Shown in pieces: positions 18,388-26,038 of a stretch of 64,000 bases of DNA (within the stretch, counting starts at the first letter, position 1; the number at the start of each line of letters is the position of its first letter). A program made the translations under genes and the position numbers. The notes beneath the pieces were generated by a model, which searched no databases, was not told where the DNA came from, and saw only the letters and a list, made by a program, of their open reading frames with translations. This DNA comes from JARRON01 sp037383845 (lineage in GTDB: Bacteria > Pseudomonadota > Gammaproteobacteria > Steroidobacterales > XN24), in the NCBI GenBank assembly GCA_037383845.1, contig JARRON010000023.1, positions 1 to 64,000 of the forward strand, in the 5' to 3' direction.

Positions 18388-18416
18388 TTGGGGCGGCGCC
18401 CTGCGGAGGCTACAAT
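18388..18416 (+). promoter_or_regulatory. Possible sigma-70 promoter for the GT9 gene
   Basis: TTGGGG (18388-18393) and TACAAT (18411-18416) are separated by 17 nt, which gives a plausible -35/-10 pair ending 24 nt before the ATG at 18441. A 7-bp inverted repeat CCGCCCC/GGGGCGG (18375-18381 and 18390-18396) overlaps the -35 box and could be an operator or a chance GC hairpin. The -10 matches five of six consensus bases; the -35 is weak. Confidence 0.35.
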
Positions 18417-18440
18417 CCGGGGGCGTTTCCGAGCCCTCCC

Positions 18441-19523
18441 ATGCCACGTAACTCCCTGCCCTTTCAGCATCCGCCCCGTCGGCTGTGCATCCTCAGGCTG
18501 TCGGCCATCGGCGACGTGACCCACATGGTCCCGGTAACGGCGAGCCTGAAAGCGAGCTGGCCCGGGACCGACCTTACCTGGGTGGTGGGACGAATGGAGC
18601 ATCGGCTGCTTGCCGGACTGCCAGGCGTGCGCTTCGTCGTGTTCGACAAGAAAGCGGGCGTCGCCGGCTACCGCGCCCTCTGGCGGGAGCTGGCCGGACA
18701 GCGCTTCGATGCCCTGGTTCATGCCCAGGTATCGATGCGTGCCAACCTGGCCAGCCTGGGGATCCGGGCCGGCGTCAGGCTCGGGTACGACAGCGCCCGG
18801 TCGAAAGACCTGCACGGCCTGTGCGTGGATCACCGGATCCCCCCGGCCGCCGGCCAGCATGTGCTGGACAGTTTCTTCAGCTTTGCCGAGACCCTCGGCG
18901 CTGCTCAGCGCCGCCTGGAATGGAACATCCCGGTGTCGGAGGCCGACGAAGCCTTCGCGGCCGACGCCCTGCCGGGGGACGGGCCGGTACTCGTTATCAG
19001 TCCCTGCTCGAGCCACGAGCTGCGGAACTGGCTACCGGACCGCTACGCCCGGGTTGCGGACCACGCCGCCCGGGCCCACGGCTTTCGCGTCGTGCTGTGC
19101 GGCGGCCCCAGCCACTCGGAGCGCGCCATGGGCGGGGCCATCGAGACGGCAATGGAAACACCCGCGGTGAACCTGGTGGGCAAGGACACCCTCAAGCAGC
19201 TCCTTGCCATGCTCCGTCGCGCGAGCCTGGTCATCTCGCCGGATTCGGGACCCATGCACATGGCCACCGCTGCGGGCACACCCGTGATCGGCCTTCACGC
19301 GGCAAGCAATCCGGATCGCAGCGGCCCGTATCTCAGCCGCCGGTGGTGCGTAAACCGGTATGATGACGCGGCCCGGCAGTTCCTGGGGCGTCCGGCGGGG
19401 GAGCTGCCCTGGGGCACGAAGATCGAAAAGCCCGGGGTGATGGAACTGATCGGCGTCGAGGACGTGGTGGAGCGCATCGATGCTTTCGTCGCCGCGGGCA
19501 TGCCCCGCGCTACGCCGAGTTGA
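18441..19523 (+). CDS. Glycosyltransferase family 9 (heptosyltransferase-like) protein
   Basis: GT9 enzymes transfer heptose or other sugars from nucleotide donors onto the lipopolysaccharide core at the cytoplasmic membrane face. The 360-aa protein starts with a Rossmann strand and loop (RRLCILRLSAIGDVTHMVP), has a central DALVHAQVSMRANL segment, and ends with the donor-site block ISPDSGPMHMATAAGTPVIG, all typical of ADP-heptose:LPS heptosyltransferases. ATG 18441 is chosen; the frame is open far upstream but that is antisense to sucA. It lies 19 nt before the DUF6165-like gene, with which it may form an operon. The acceptor is unknown. Confidence 0.85.
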   Translation: MPRNSLPFQHPPRRLCILRLSAIGDVTHMVPVTASLKASWPGTDLTWVVGRMEHRLLAGLPGVRFVVFDKKAGVAGYRALWRELAGQRFDALVHAQVSMRANLASLGIRAGVRLGYDSARSKDLHGLCVDHRIPPAAGQHVLDSFFSFAETLGAAQRRLEWNIPVSEADEAFAADALPGDGPVLVISPCSSHELRNWLPDRYARVADHAARAHGFRVVLCGGPSHSERAMGGAIETAMETPAVNLVGKDTLKQLLAMLRRASLVISPDSGPMHMATAAGTPVIGLHAASNPDRSGPYLSRRWCVNRYDDAARQFLGRPAGELPWGTKIEKPGVMELIGVEDVVERIDAFVAAGMPRATPS

Positions 19524-19542
19524 CACTCAAGGAGTCAGGCCG

Positions 19543-19944
19543 ATGACCCAGATCAGCGCCCCCGTGTCCGTGGGCGAACTCCTCGACAAGATGGCGATCC
19601 TGCAGATCAAGTCCGAGCGCATCGAGGACGCGGCGAAGGTCGCAAACGTGCGCAAGGAACTGGAGGTGCTGGACAGCACCTGGCAGGCCAGCGGACTGGA
19701 TCGGCCCGAACTGCAACCCCTGCGGGCGGAGCTGAAAAAGATCAACGAGTCCCTCTGGGAGATCGAGGATCTGATTCGCATCAAGGAGTCCGAGGGTGAT
19801 TTCGGCGCCGAGTTCATCGAGCTTGCCCGCCGCGTCTATTTCACCAACGACAAGCGGGCTGCGGTGAAGCGGCGTATCAACGAAGCCGTCGGCTCCGAGC
19901 TCGTCGAGGAAAAATCCTACGCGGATTACAGTCGGAGGCCTTAG
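19543..19944 (+). CDS. Small DUF6165-like protein
   Basis: This is a soluble 133-aa protein with no signal peptide. It begins MTQISAPVSVGELLDKMAIL and has a long, charged, probably helical middle (residues 25-75, many Lys/Glu), ending with a region rich in Arg/Lys/Tyr. The opening pattern resembles DUF6165 proteins, often found near sugar-transfer genes; function is unknown. ATG 19543 is preferred because AAGGAGT lies about 10 nt upstream; a longer reading frame starts inside the preceding gene. It follows the GT9 gene by 19 nt, so a joint role in surface polysaccharide synthesis is possible but unproven. Confidence 0.6.
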   Translation: MTQISAPVSVGELLDKMAILQIKSERIEDAAKVANVRKELEVLDSTWQASGLDRPELQPLRAELKKINESLWEIEDLIRIKESEGDFGAEFIELARRVYFTNDKRAAVKRRINEAVGSELVEEKSYADYSRRP

Positions 19945-19994
19945 CCCCCGGGACGGCGGTGGGCGGAGTCTCCCTGTCAAAAGAGCAGGAGGGA

Positions 19995-22292
19995 TCAGCG
20001 CCCGCCGCTGAGTTCCTCCAGTTTCTCCCTGGCGAGGCGGGCGTAGGTGTAGTTCTCGTCCGCGATGGCCCAGGTGTCGAGCGCCATCCGGAGTCTCCGG
20101 ATCGCTTCGTCCCGGCGCCCCTGAGCGTCGTAGGCCAGGGCCAGCTCGTAGTTTGACCGACCGTGGTAGGGAGCAGCCCTGAGGGTCCTGAGAAGGTAGG
20201 ACTCGGCGGTCCCGAACTCGCCCAGGGCCCGGTAGCAGCGGCCGATCTGCGCCGGGATGCCGCTGTCGGTGGGATACCGCTCGAGCTCCTTTTCGTAGGT
20301 CTCGATGGCAGCCCGCCAGTCACCCCTGATTTCGTGCAGCCGGCCCTGACCGTAAATCACATCCTGCTCCATGAGGCGCAGGCCCGTGGTCTCCAGCATG
20401 CGCCGGCCGTCCTCCAACGCCTGCGCAAGGGGTTCCGCACGCTCCATGGCCTCATACACGGCTATGCGACCGATGGGCTTCATGGCGTCCATGGGCGGCT
20501 GCAGCTGGCTGGTAAGAGTCTCCAGCCGCGCCAGCGCCTCCTCTTGCCGGCCAGCGCGCACGTAGGTCCTGAGACCGAGGAGCTTAAGCTGGACCTGGGC
20601 GATGGGCGCGTGGAACGCCGCCGCCTCGGTATCAGCCTGCTGCTGGTACTCGAGGGCTCTTTCGTACCCACCGCGAAAAGTGTAGTAGGTGCGCCAGGCG
20701 CGAAGCGCGGTGTAGCGCTGCTCCGGCGACGTCGCGCTGGCCAGGGCCCGGCCAAGCTCGGCCTCCGCGCCGGCGAACTCACCCGTTTCGGTCAAAAGCC
20801 CGGCAAGCTCGGTGATGAGTTCGATGTTGCCCGACTCCAGCAGGGAAGCCCGCTCGTACAGGGCCGCGGCCTCGTCGTGGTTGCCGGCCCGGCGTTCCAG
20901 GCCCGCCAGGAGTGCGAAACTCGTTGCGTCCTCCGGCCGCGCCTCCTGGTAACGGAGGTAGGCCTGACGCGCTGCTTCAGTGCGACCCAGGGCCTCGTTG
21001 AGCTCACCTATACTTTCCATGATGTCGATCCTGGTCGGATCGAGCTCAAGCACGATCTCCAGCGCCGCCAGGGCGCCTTCCCGGTCGCCCTGGAACGACC
21101 GGACCTGGGCCACGTATAGCTGTGCCTGGAGGTCCTGGGGAAACAGCTCGGCCCACATTTCATACACGGCAAAGGCTTTCGGGAAGTCCTGCTGCATCGC
21201 GTACCATTCCGCCCGGACAGCAAACTGTATGCGCTCGGGCAGACGGTAAAGATGGTCCATCGCCGTCTGCAGGGCCTGCGCGCCCGCCTGGACGTTTCCG
21301 CTCAGGACGTGAACCTGGAAAAGGGCCACCGCTGCTGCCGCCCAGGTGGGATCGAGTTCCAGCGCCCTCGAGAGCTCTTGCCTCGCGACGTCGTAGTCGT
21401 CGTCCTCCTGGAGAGCCTTGATGCCACGTCCCAGGGCAACAAGCGCTTCGACAGAATCCGTGGAGTGATCCGTCGCAGGCACATCCTTCGTCTGTTCGAT
21501 GACACGTTCTGGAAGGTCGAGGTCACGCCGCAGCTGAACGGACGCTTCGTCCACCAGGGCGAACAGATCCTGGCCCTCGAAGCTGTGCTCCGCGATCACC
21601 CGGCCGAGACGGGCGTCGTGTAGCGAAAGGCTCAGGCGATAGTTTGAGCCTGGCCGGGCGATGGATCCGTCGACGAACATCGGCGCGTTCAGCTCCTGAC
21701 TCACGCGGCGCTTGAGCGCCCGGGGCACCTCTCCCACCTCGAACCCCGCCTCCCGCACCTTGTCCCGGTAGTAGGCGGGCAGCCGTGCGTCGACGAATAT
21801 GTCCTGGAAAAGATCCACCGCCAGGACGTTCAGTACGCCGAAGCCGATCGCCGGGTCGAGCGCGGGATCTTCCACGTCGAAGGGGAACATCACGAAGCTC
21901 TTGCGGAACTCGCTCTTGGCGACCACGCGCTGCACGGAATTCCCTTCCGGGTCCTCGACGGTGACGGTCGTCGTCATGGCGCCGAGATCCCGGCTGGCGA
22001 ACATGGTTGCCATCACCGCGAGTGCGATGATCAGGTTCAGTGGGATGAATACCTTCTCGATGGGCTGCCACCGGTCCGGGCCCTTGCGCCCGTGAAAATA
22101 GGTGAACATAGCCACGCTGGGGAGCATGAGAGCCAGGGTGACGAGCACAAAATTGGTCAGGTAGGGAGAAAGGAGGAAGCGATCCTCAAGAAAGGCGAAG
22201 AACTCCACCATGACCCAGGAGCCGCCCAGGTACGCCGCCAGATAGTGCGGCACCCGCCGCTCGAAGAGATCTTTCGCGATGCCGTTGGCCAT
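19995..22292 (-). CDS. Membrane-anchored TPR protein with a TolB/FlgO-like N-domain
   Basis: This 765-aa protein is not a recognised named family. Residues 1-105 hold two or three membrane segments (near 17-36, 44-66 and 82-100). Residues 130-265 resemble the TolB-N/FlgO-type domain seen in cyclase- and regulator-linked proteins (VMFPFDVEDPALDPA, NAPMFVDGSIARPGSNYRL). Residues 275-765 are a long series of about 12 TPRs. The topology suggests a membrane-bound periplasmic or cytoplasmic scaffold; the side is not clear. Similar architectures with a guanylate-cyclase domain exist, but no cyclase domain is visible here. It is on the same strand as the HiPIP gene, separated by a likely terminator. 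Confidence 0.65.
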   Translation of the reverse strand: MANGIAKDLFERRVPHYLAAYLGGSWVMVEFFAFLEDRFLLSPYLTNFVLVTLALMLPSVAMFTYFHGRKGPDRWQPIEKVFIPLNLIIALAVMATMFASRDLGAMTTTVTVEDPEGNSVQRVVAKSEFRKSFVMFPFDVEDPALDPAIGFGVLNVLAVDLFQDIFVDARLPAYYRDKVREAGFEVGEVPRALKRRVSQELNAPMFVDGSIARPGSNYRLSLSLHDARLGRVIAEHSFEGQDLFALVDEASVQLRRDLDLPERVIEQTKDVPATDHSTDSVEALVALGRGIKALQEDDDYDVARQELSRALELDPTWAAAAVALFQVHVLSGNVQAGAQALQTAMDHLYRLPERIQFAVRAEWYAMQQDFPKAFAVYEMWAELFPQDLQAQLYVAQVRSFQGDREGALAALEIVLELDPTRIDIMESIGELNEALGRTEAARQAYLRYQEARPEDATSFALLAGLERRAGNHDEAAALYERASLLESGNIELITELAGLLTETGEFAGAEAELGRALASATSPEQRYTALRAWRTYYTFRGGYERALEYQQQADTEAAAFHAPIAQVQLKLLGLRTYVRAGRQEEALARLETLTSQLQPPMDAMKPIGRIAVYEAMERAEPLAQALEDGRRMLETTGLRLMEQDVIYGQGRLHEIRGDWRAAIETYEKELERYPTDSGIPAQIGRCYRALGEFGTAESYLLRTLRAAPYHGRSNYELALAYDAQGRRDEAIRRLRMALDTWAIADENYTYARLAREKLEELSGGR

Positions 22293-22428
22293 CCACCCCC
22301 CTCACCTGTCGCGCACCGGCCGGCCATCGTGCCCTTCGGCCTCCGTCCATTCTAACCGCGCGACGCTCCGCGCACGGAAGTGGCGTCCCCTGCGGACCGC
22401 GGCAGTTCTCGGCGGGGCCGGTCACGGA

Positions 22429-22458
22429 CGAAGAAGGGCCGACCCTCCGGGCCGGCCC
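22429..22458 (-). terminator. Rho-independent-like terminator after the HiPIP gene
   Basis: On the minus strand, GGGCCGGC (22458-22451) pairs with GTCGGCCC (22443-22436), with one G-U pair, across a 7-nt loop. TTCTTC (22435-22430) follows. It lies 27 nt downstream of the HiPIP stop codon and fits a single-gene transcript for that gene. The T-tract is interrupted, so strength is uncertain. Confidence 0.6.
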
Positions 22459-22484
22459 CCCTGCGAAACACGAGTACTGGCTGC

Positions 22485-22850
22485 CTAGCCGGCCTTCGGC
22501 ACCCAGGCGTTGCACCAACCGTCGGCTTTCACCAGTTTCCCCGGGAATATGGAGCAGGCGCCCCATTCGTCGCCTTCGGCGCCCTTGTACAGATTACAGT
22601 TGTGGCAGAACTGCTTCGCGCCCGCGTCGCCGGCGCGCTTCGGGTACTTGCCCGTGTCCACTTCGGTGGCGTCGTGCTTGTAGCCGAGAGCCATGGCCTG
22701 GGGATTATCTTCAGCCAGCTTGTCACCCTCCTGCGCATAGGCCTTCAGCGACCCGACCACGGAGGCCAGGGGAACGGCGGCCACAGCCCCTGCGCCGATA
22801 ACCAGAAAACGGCGGCGACTGAGCTTGCTGTCGTGGGAATGGCTGGACAT
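22485..22850 (-). CDS. hip: High-potential iron-sulfur protein (HiPIP), Tat-exported
   Basis: HiPIPs are small periplasmic electron carriers with a [4Fe-4S] cluster cycling between +3 and +2, common in purple sulfur and halophilic gammaproteobacteria, where they reduce reaction centres or terminal oxidases. The 121-aa protein has a Tat signal (SRRRFLVIG at residues 11-19, cleavage near residue 39) and the four cluster cysteines C82, C85, C99 and C113 in the CxxC-x13-C-x13-C pattern of the family. A strong Shine-Dalgarno, AAGGAGGT (22865-22858), is 7 nt upstream of the start. It is flanked by a terminator and appears monocistronic. Confidence 0.95.
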   Translation of the reverse strand: MSSHSHDSKLSRRRFLVIGAGAVAAVPLASVVGSLKAYAQEGDKLAEDNPQAMALGYKHDATEVDTGKYPKRAGDAGAKQFCHNCNLYKGAEGDEWGACSIFPGKLVKADGWCNAWVPKAG

Positions 22851-22857
22851 GTTGAAA

Positions 22858-22865
22858 ACCTCCTT
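22858..22865 (-). promoter_or_regulatory. Near-consensus ribosome binding site of the HiPIP gene
   Basis: Read on the minus strand, AAGGAGGT starts at 22865 and is followed by 7 nt and the ATG at 22850. It is the closest match to the full anti-Shine-Dalgarno sequence that I saw in this window and suggests high translation of the HiPIP. Confidence 0.6.
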
Positions 22866-23005
22866 GGGGGGTTGTGCCTCGACAGCTTACCTTTCGGTCT
22901 AATCCACGGACCGGATGCCGTCGAAGAAATATTTCGGTCGAGCCTTGCGCGGGCGTGAACCCGTCTAGGATTGACACTATTGTCCATGACTTCAGGACAA
23001 GGCGT

Positions 23006-23668
23006 ATGAACGAAAACCATTCTCATCCTGCCCCTCGCGGCATTTCGCTGCTCGTTTTGGGCGCCCTGCTTGCTCTGGCGTGCCAGCCCGCCGGTGCTGT
23101 TCTGCACGCGGAACACTCCCTGCGCTACCTGGGCTGGATGGGCCTCAAACCGGTGACCGTCGAGATCACCCTCCGTGCCAGGCCCCGGGACATGTTCGAA
23201 TACCGGGAGTGGATAGCGCCCCGGTGGTGGGCCGGTTTCTTCGGCGAGCCCGAAATGCACGAGACCATGCTGCGGGCGGAAGACTCTGACTTTCGTCCGG
23301 TGATCCACACATCCTGGTCCGGCGAGGCAGTGGACCTGCAAACCCTGCCCGACGAGGTCGTCGACCTGCTCCTGGTGCGGCTCGAGGCCCGGGCCGACAT
23401 CGCCTCCGGGGTTCGCCAGGCGGACTATGCGGTCTGGCAGGACGATGGCACGATCGAGACCTGGCGCCTGGAAGTCACCGGCGACGAAACGGTGGAGACC
23501 CCGGATGCCCGTTACCGGGCGCTGACGTTCGAACTGGGCAACAAGGACCACTCCATCCGTGGCTGGTCTGCGCCCCTCCTGGCTTTCCACTTCGTCCGGC
23601 TGGAATTCTGGGAGGGGCAGGACCGGGTCGGCGTGCTGGAGCTCGCCGAGAAGGAACTCTGGGAATAG
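23006..23668 (+). CDS. Exported DUF3108-like protein
   Basis: This 220-aa protein is predicted to be exported: a hydrophobic stretch LLVLGALLALACQPAGA is followed by a likely cleavage near residue 31. The body is rich in beta-strand signs and aromatic residues (APRWWAGFF, GWSAPLLAFHF), as in DUF3108 proteins, which are periplasmic proteins of unknown role. The ATG at 23006 is chosen because the longer frame upstream is not conserved in character and lies across the promoter region. TTGACA at 22971-22976 resembles a -35 box, but no good -10 follows at standard spacing. It is divergent from the HiPIP gene and convergent with the beta-CASP gene. Confidence 0.6.
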   Translation: MNENHSHPAPRGISLLVLGALLALACQPAGAVLHAEHSLRYLGWMGLKPVTVEITLRARPRDMFEYREWIAPRWWAGFFGEPEMHETMLRAEDSDFRPVIHTSWSGEAVDLQTLPDEVVDLLLVRLEARADIASGVRQADYAVWQDDGTIETWRLEVTGDETVETPDARYRALTFELGNKDHSIRGWSAPLLAFHFVRLEFWEGQDRVGVLELAEKELWE

Positions 23669-23677
23669 AGGCCTGAT

Positions 23678-25081
23678 CTACGCAGCCGCCCGTTCTCCCA
23701 GGTCCACCACCATCCCGGGCGCTGCCGTAATCACGGGCGCATCGAATCGCTGCGCCAGCACATCCGCCAGCACCGCGCGGGGACGCTCCTCGCCATGGAC
23801 GAGGTAAACCGGCGGGCGATGGGCAAAGCCACCGTACCAGGCCGCCAGTCCGTCCTGGTCCGCGTGGGCCGACAGCCCCCCGACGGTATGGATACTGGCC
23901 GCGACCCGGATCGTCTCGCCCCACAGCCGCACGTGCCTGCTGCCATCCACAAGCCGTCTGCCCAGGGTTCCCTTCGCCTGATAGCCCACGAAGATGACGT
24001 GGCATTCCCTGCGCCACAGATTGTTCTTGAGGTGGTGCTTGATCCGCCCGCCTTCGCACATTCCGCTACCCGCCATGATCACCGCTCCGGAGCGGATACG
24101 ATTGATCGCCCGGGACTCATCGCTGGTCCGGGTCAGGCTGAGATTGGGGAGGGCGGTGGCGCCCCGCTCCCGCCACAGGCGGGCCGCCTCGGCGTCGTAG
24201 AGTTCGACGTGGCGCGTGTAGACCTCGGTGGCCTCGATAGCCATCGGGCTGTCCAGGAAAATCTGCCACCCGTCCAGTCCCCATTTGGGACCGTGCTTGG
24301 CGAACAGGTAAAGCAGTTCCTGGGAGCGGCCGACGGCGAAAGAAGGAATGAGGATATTTCCGCGGCCGCTGGTCGCCTCCCTGAAGATATCCGTCAGTTC
24401 ATCCAGGGTGGCCTCGAACGAACGATGGAGGCGGTCTCCATAGGTAGACTCCAGCAGCACGACATCTGCCTCGGCCACGACAGCGGGATCCCTGAGAATC
24501 GGGACAGACCGCTGACCCAGATCACCCGAGAAGCAGATTTTCTTCGTGAGGTCGCCTTCCGTCAGCCAGACCTCTACCACCGCCGACCCCAGGATGTGCC
24601 CGGCCTCCCGGAATCGCACTGCGATGCCGGGCAGGATCTCGGTGCGCTGCTCATAGGGGAGCGGACGGAACAGTCCCATCACGGCTTCGGCGTCTGCCAC
24701 CGTGAACAAGGGCGCCAGCGGTGGCAGGCCCTTCCTTTCCCGCTTTCGGTTCTCCGTGTCGGCCTCCTTTTCCTGCAGAAAACCGGCGTCCCGCAGCATG
24801 ATCCGACAGAGGTCTACGGTGGCCGACTGGGCATAGATGGGCCCGTCGAACCCGGATCGGGACAGCCAGGGCAGCCGCCCGGAGTGATCGATATGCGCAT
24901 GACTCAGGACCACGGCGTCGACTTCGCCGGCGGCGAAAGGAAAATCGCGACGGTTGGCGGCTTCTTCCTCGCGGCCGCCCTGGATGAGGCCACAGTCCAG
25001 CAGAACGCGCCTGCCGGCGCATTCGAGTATGTGGCAACTCCCGGTGACGCGGTCCGCCGCCCCGTAGAACACGAGGCGCAT
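23678..25081 (-). CDS. MBL-fold hydrolase of the beta-CASP (CPSF-73-like RNase) family
   Basis: Beta-CASP enzymes are zinc-dependent nucleases; bacterial members of this kind are related to RNA-processing exonucleases. The 467-aa protein has the zinc motif HAHIDHSG (H61, H63, D65, H66), the beta-CASP inserts from about residue 205 (ESTYGDRLH), an ATTENUATED-free standard SGMCEGGRIKHHL motif and the C-terminal zinc motif GLSAHADQDGL with its His. The RMMBL tail is present (VYLVHGEERPRAVLADVL). No signal peptide. It lies 5 nt upstream of the cytochrome gene stop on the same strand, so the two may share a transcript. Substrate unknown. Confidence 0.88.
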   Translation of the reverse strand: MRLVFYGAADRVTGSCHILECAGRRVLLDCGLIQGGREEEAANRRDFPFAAGEVDAVVLSHAHIDHSGRLPWLSRSGFDGPIYAQSATVDLCRIMLRDAGFLQEKEADTENRKRERKGLPPLAPLFTVADAEAVMGLFRPLPYEQRTEILPGIAVRFREAGHILGSAVVEVWLTEGDLTKKICFSGDLGQRSVPILRDPAVVAEADVVLLESTYGDRLHRSFEATLDELTDIFREATSGRGNILIPSFAVGRSQELLYLFAKHGPKWGLDGWQIFLDSPMAIEATEVYTRHVELYDAEAARLWRERGATALPNLSLTRTSDESRAINRIRSGAVIMAGSGMCEGGRIKHHLKNNLWRRECHVIFVGYQAKGTLGRRLVDGSRHVRLWGETIRVAASIHTVGGLSAHADQDGLAAWYGGFAHRPPVYLVHGEERPRAVLADVLAQRFDAPVITAAPGMVVDLGERAAA

Positions 25082-25086
25082 CTCGG

Positions 25087-25698
25087 CTAGCCTCCGCCTT
25101 CTACCGGACTGGCGTAGTAATGGACAAGGGCTTCCAGCTCATCTGCTTCAAGCGCCCGGATCAGGTCGTCCATAGCGGCCACGGCGGTGCGGCGCCCTGC
25201 CTGGTAGTCGGCCAGGGCGGTCCGAAGGTATTCCATCCGCTGACCCCGCAGAATGCTCGCCTCGTCCCGGGGATCCGTGCCGCCGGCGGTGTGGCAGATC
25301 TCACACTGCTCCGCGTGAAGCACCTTGCCCCGGGCGGCCAGCGCGGGGTTGAATGACTCTGGGGCCGGCACCCAGTTCCGGGCTTCGTACCACACGGCAA
25401 GGGCCTCCATGTTCGCATGATCCATGGAAACGGCGACGTCGCACATGGTTATGTCCGAGCAGTCGCCGGTCGCCGCGCAGGACGCCTTGCGGCAGGGCCG
25501 GGCCTTACCGTGGAAATCGTAGAGGGCGATCTCGATGACCACTTCGGGCAGCCCGTGGATGGTCGGAACGTCCGCGTAGGGGCTGGGCGCTGACTCCCCG
25601 TGGCACGTGGAACACAGCTCCACCGTCGGCGGAGCCCCCTGGCCGGATGCCACGGCCGGCACCATCAGGGCCAGGAGAACGTAGATGGCCTTACGCAT
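25087..25698 (-). CDS. Periplasmic diheme cytochrome c with four extra cysteines
   Basis: This is an exported electron-transfer protein of 203 aa with a signal peptide of about 20 residues. It has two heme-binding motifs, C29-S-T-C32-H33 and C132-E-I-C135-H136, separated by about 100 residues as in cytochrome c4 and related diheme proteins. Between them is a cysteine-rich insert (C69, C74, C80, C86), unusual for c4. These might form disulfides or bind a metal. ATG 25698 follows AGGAAAGG and is preferred over an upstream start that adds ten residues. Its redox partner is not visible; HiPIP is 2.2 kb away. Confidence 0.8.
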   Translation of the reverse strand: MRKAIYVLLALMVPAVASGQGAPPTVELCSTCHGESAPSPYADVPTIHGLPEVVIEIALYDFHGKARPCRKASCAATGDCSDITMCDVAVSMDHANMEALAVWYEARNWVPAPESFNPALAARGKVLHAEQCEICHTAGGTDPRDEASILRGQRMEYLRTALADYQAGRRTAVAAMDDLIRALEADELEALVHYYASPVEGGG

Positions 25699-25864
25699 AG
25701 CCTTTCCTCCTGCCCGGAAGGCTAGCATGCCGACGGAACGCCCGCGTCCGCAATGTCACGGAGTCGGGACCCCTCCACCCCCACACGACCCGGGCATCTC
25801 CTGCAGATATCGGCAGGTCGCTCGCGGGCGTCAACCGGTCCAGTGACAACATGAAAAGCGGCCG

Positions 25865-25940
25865 TGGCGCCCCGGGCAGGATTCGAACCTGCGACCTACC
25901 GCTTAGGAGGCGGTTGCTCTATCCCCTGAGCTACCGGGGC
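25865..25940 (-). tRNA. tRNA-Arg (anticodon CCT)
   Basis: A 76-nt cloverleaf runs from 25940 to 25865 on the minus strand. The acceptor stem GCCCCGG pairs with CCGGGGC, the anticodon loop is CTCCTAA, and the T-loop is GTTCGAATC. CCA is encoded. Anticodon CCT reads AGG, so this is a rare-codon arginine tRNA. Confidence 0.97.
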
Positions 25941-26038
25941 CACGGGCGAGATATTCTGCCACCCCGCCGGAGGCGGCCACAAACCGGCCGGCTCCCATCG
26001 CGGTATGCTTTGGCAAGGCTCATCGGCACAAGGCCGGA

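Noticed and set aside
16833..18440. Long plus-strand extension upstream of the GT9 gene
   Set aside because: It is antisense to sucA; the GT9 family start matches ATG 18441.
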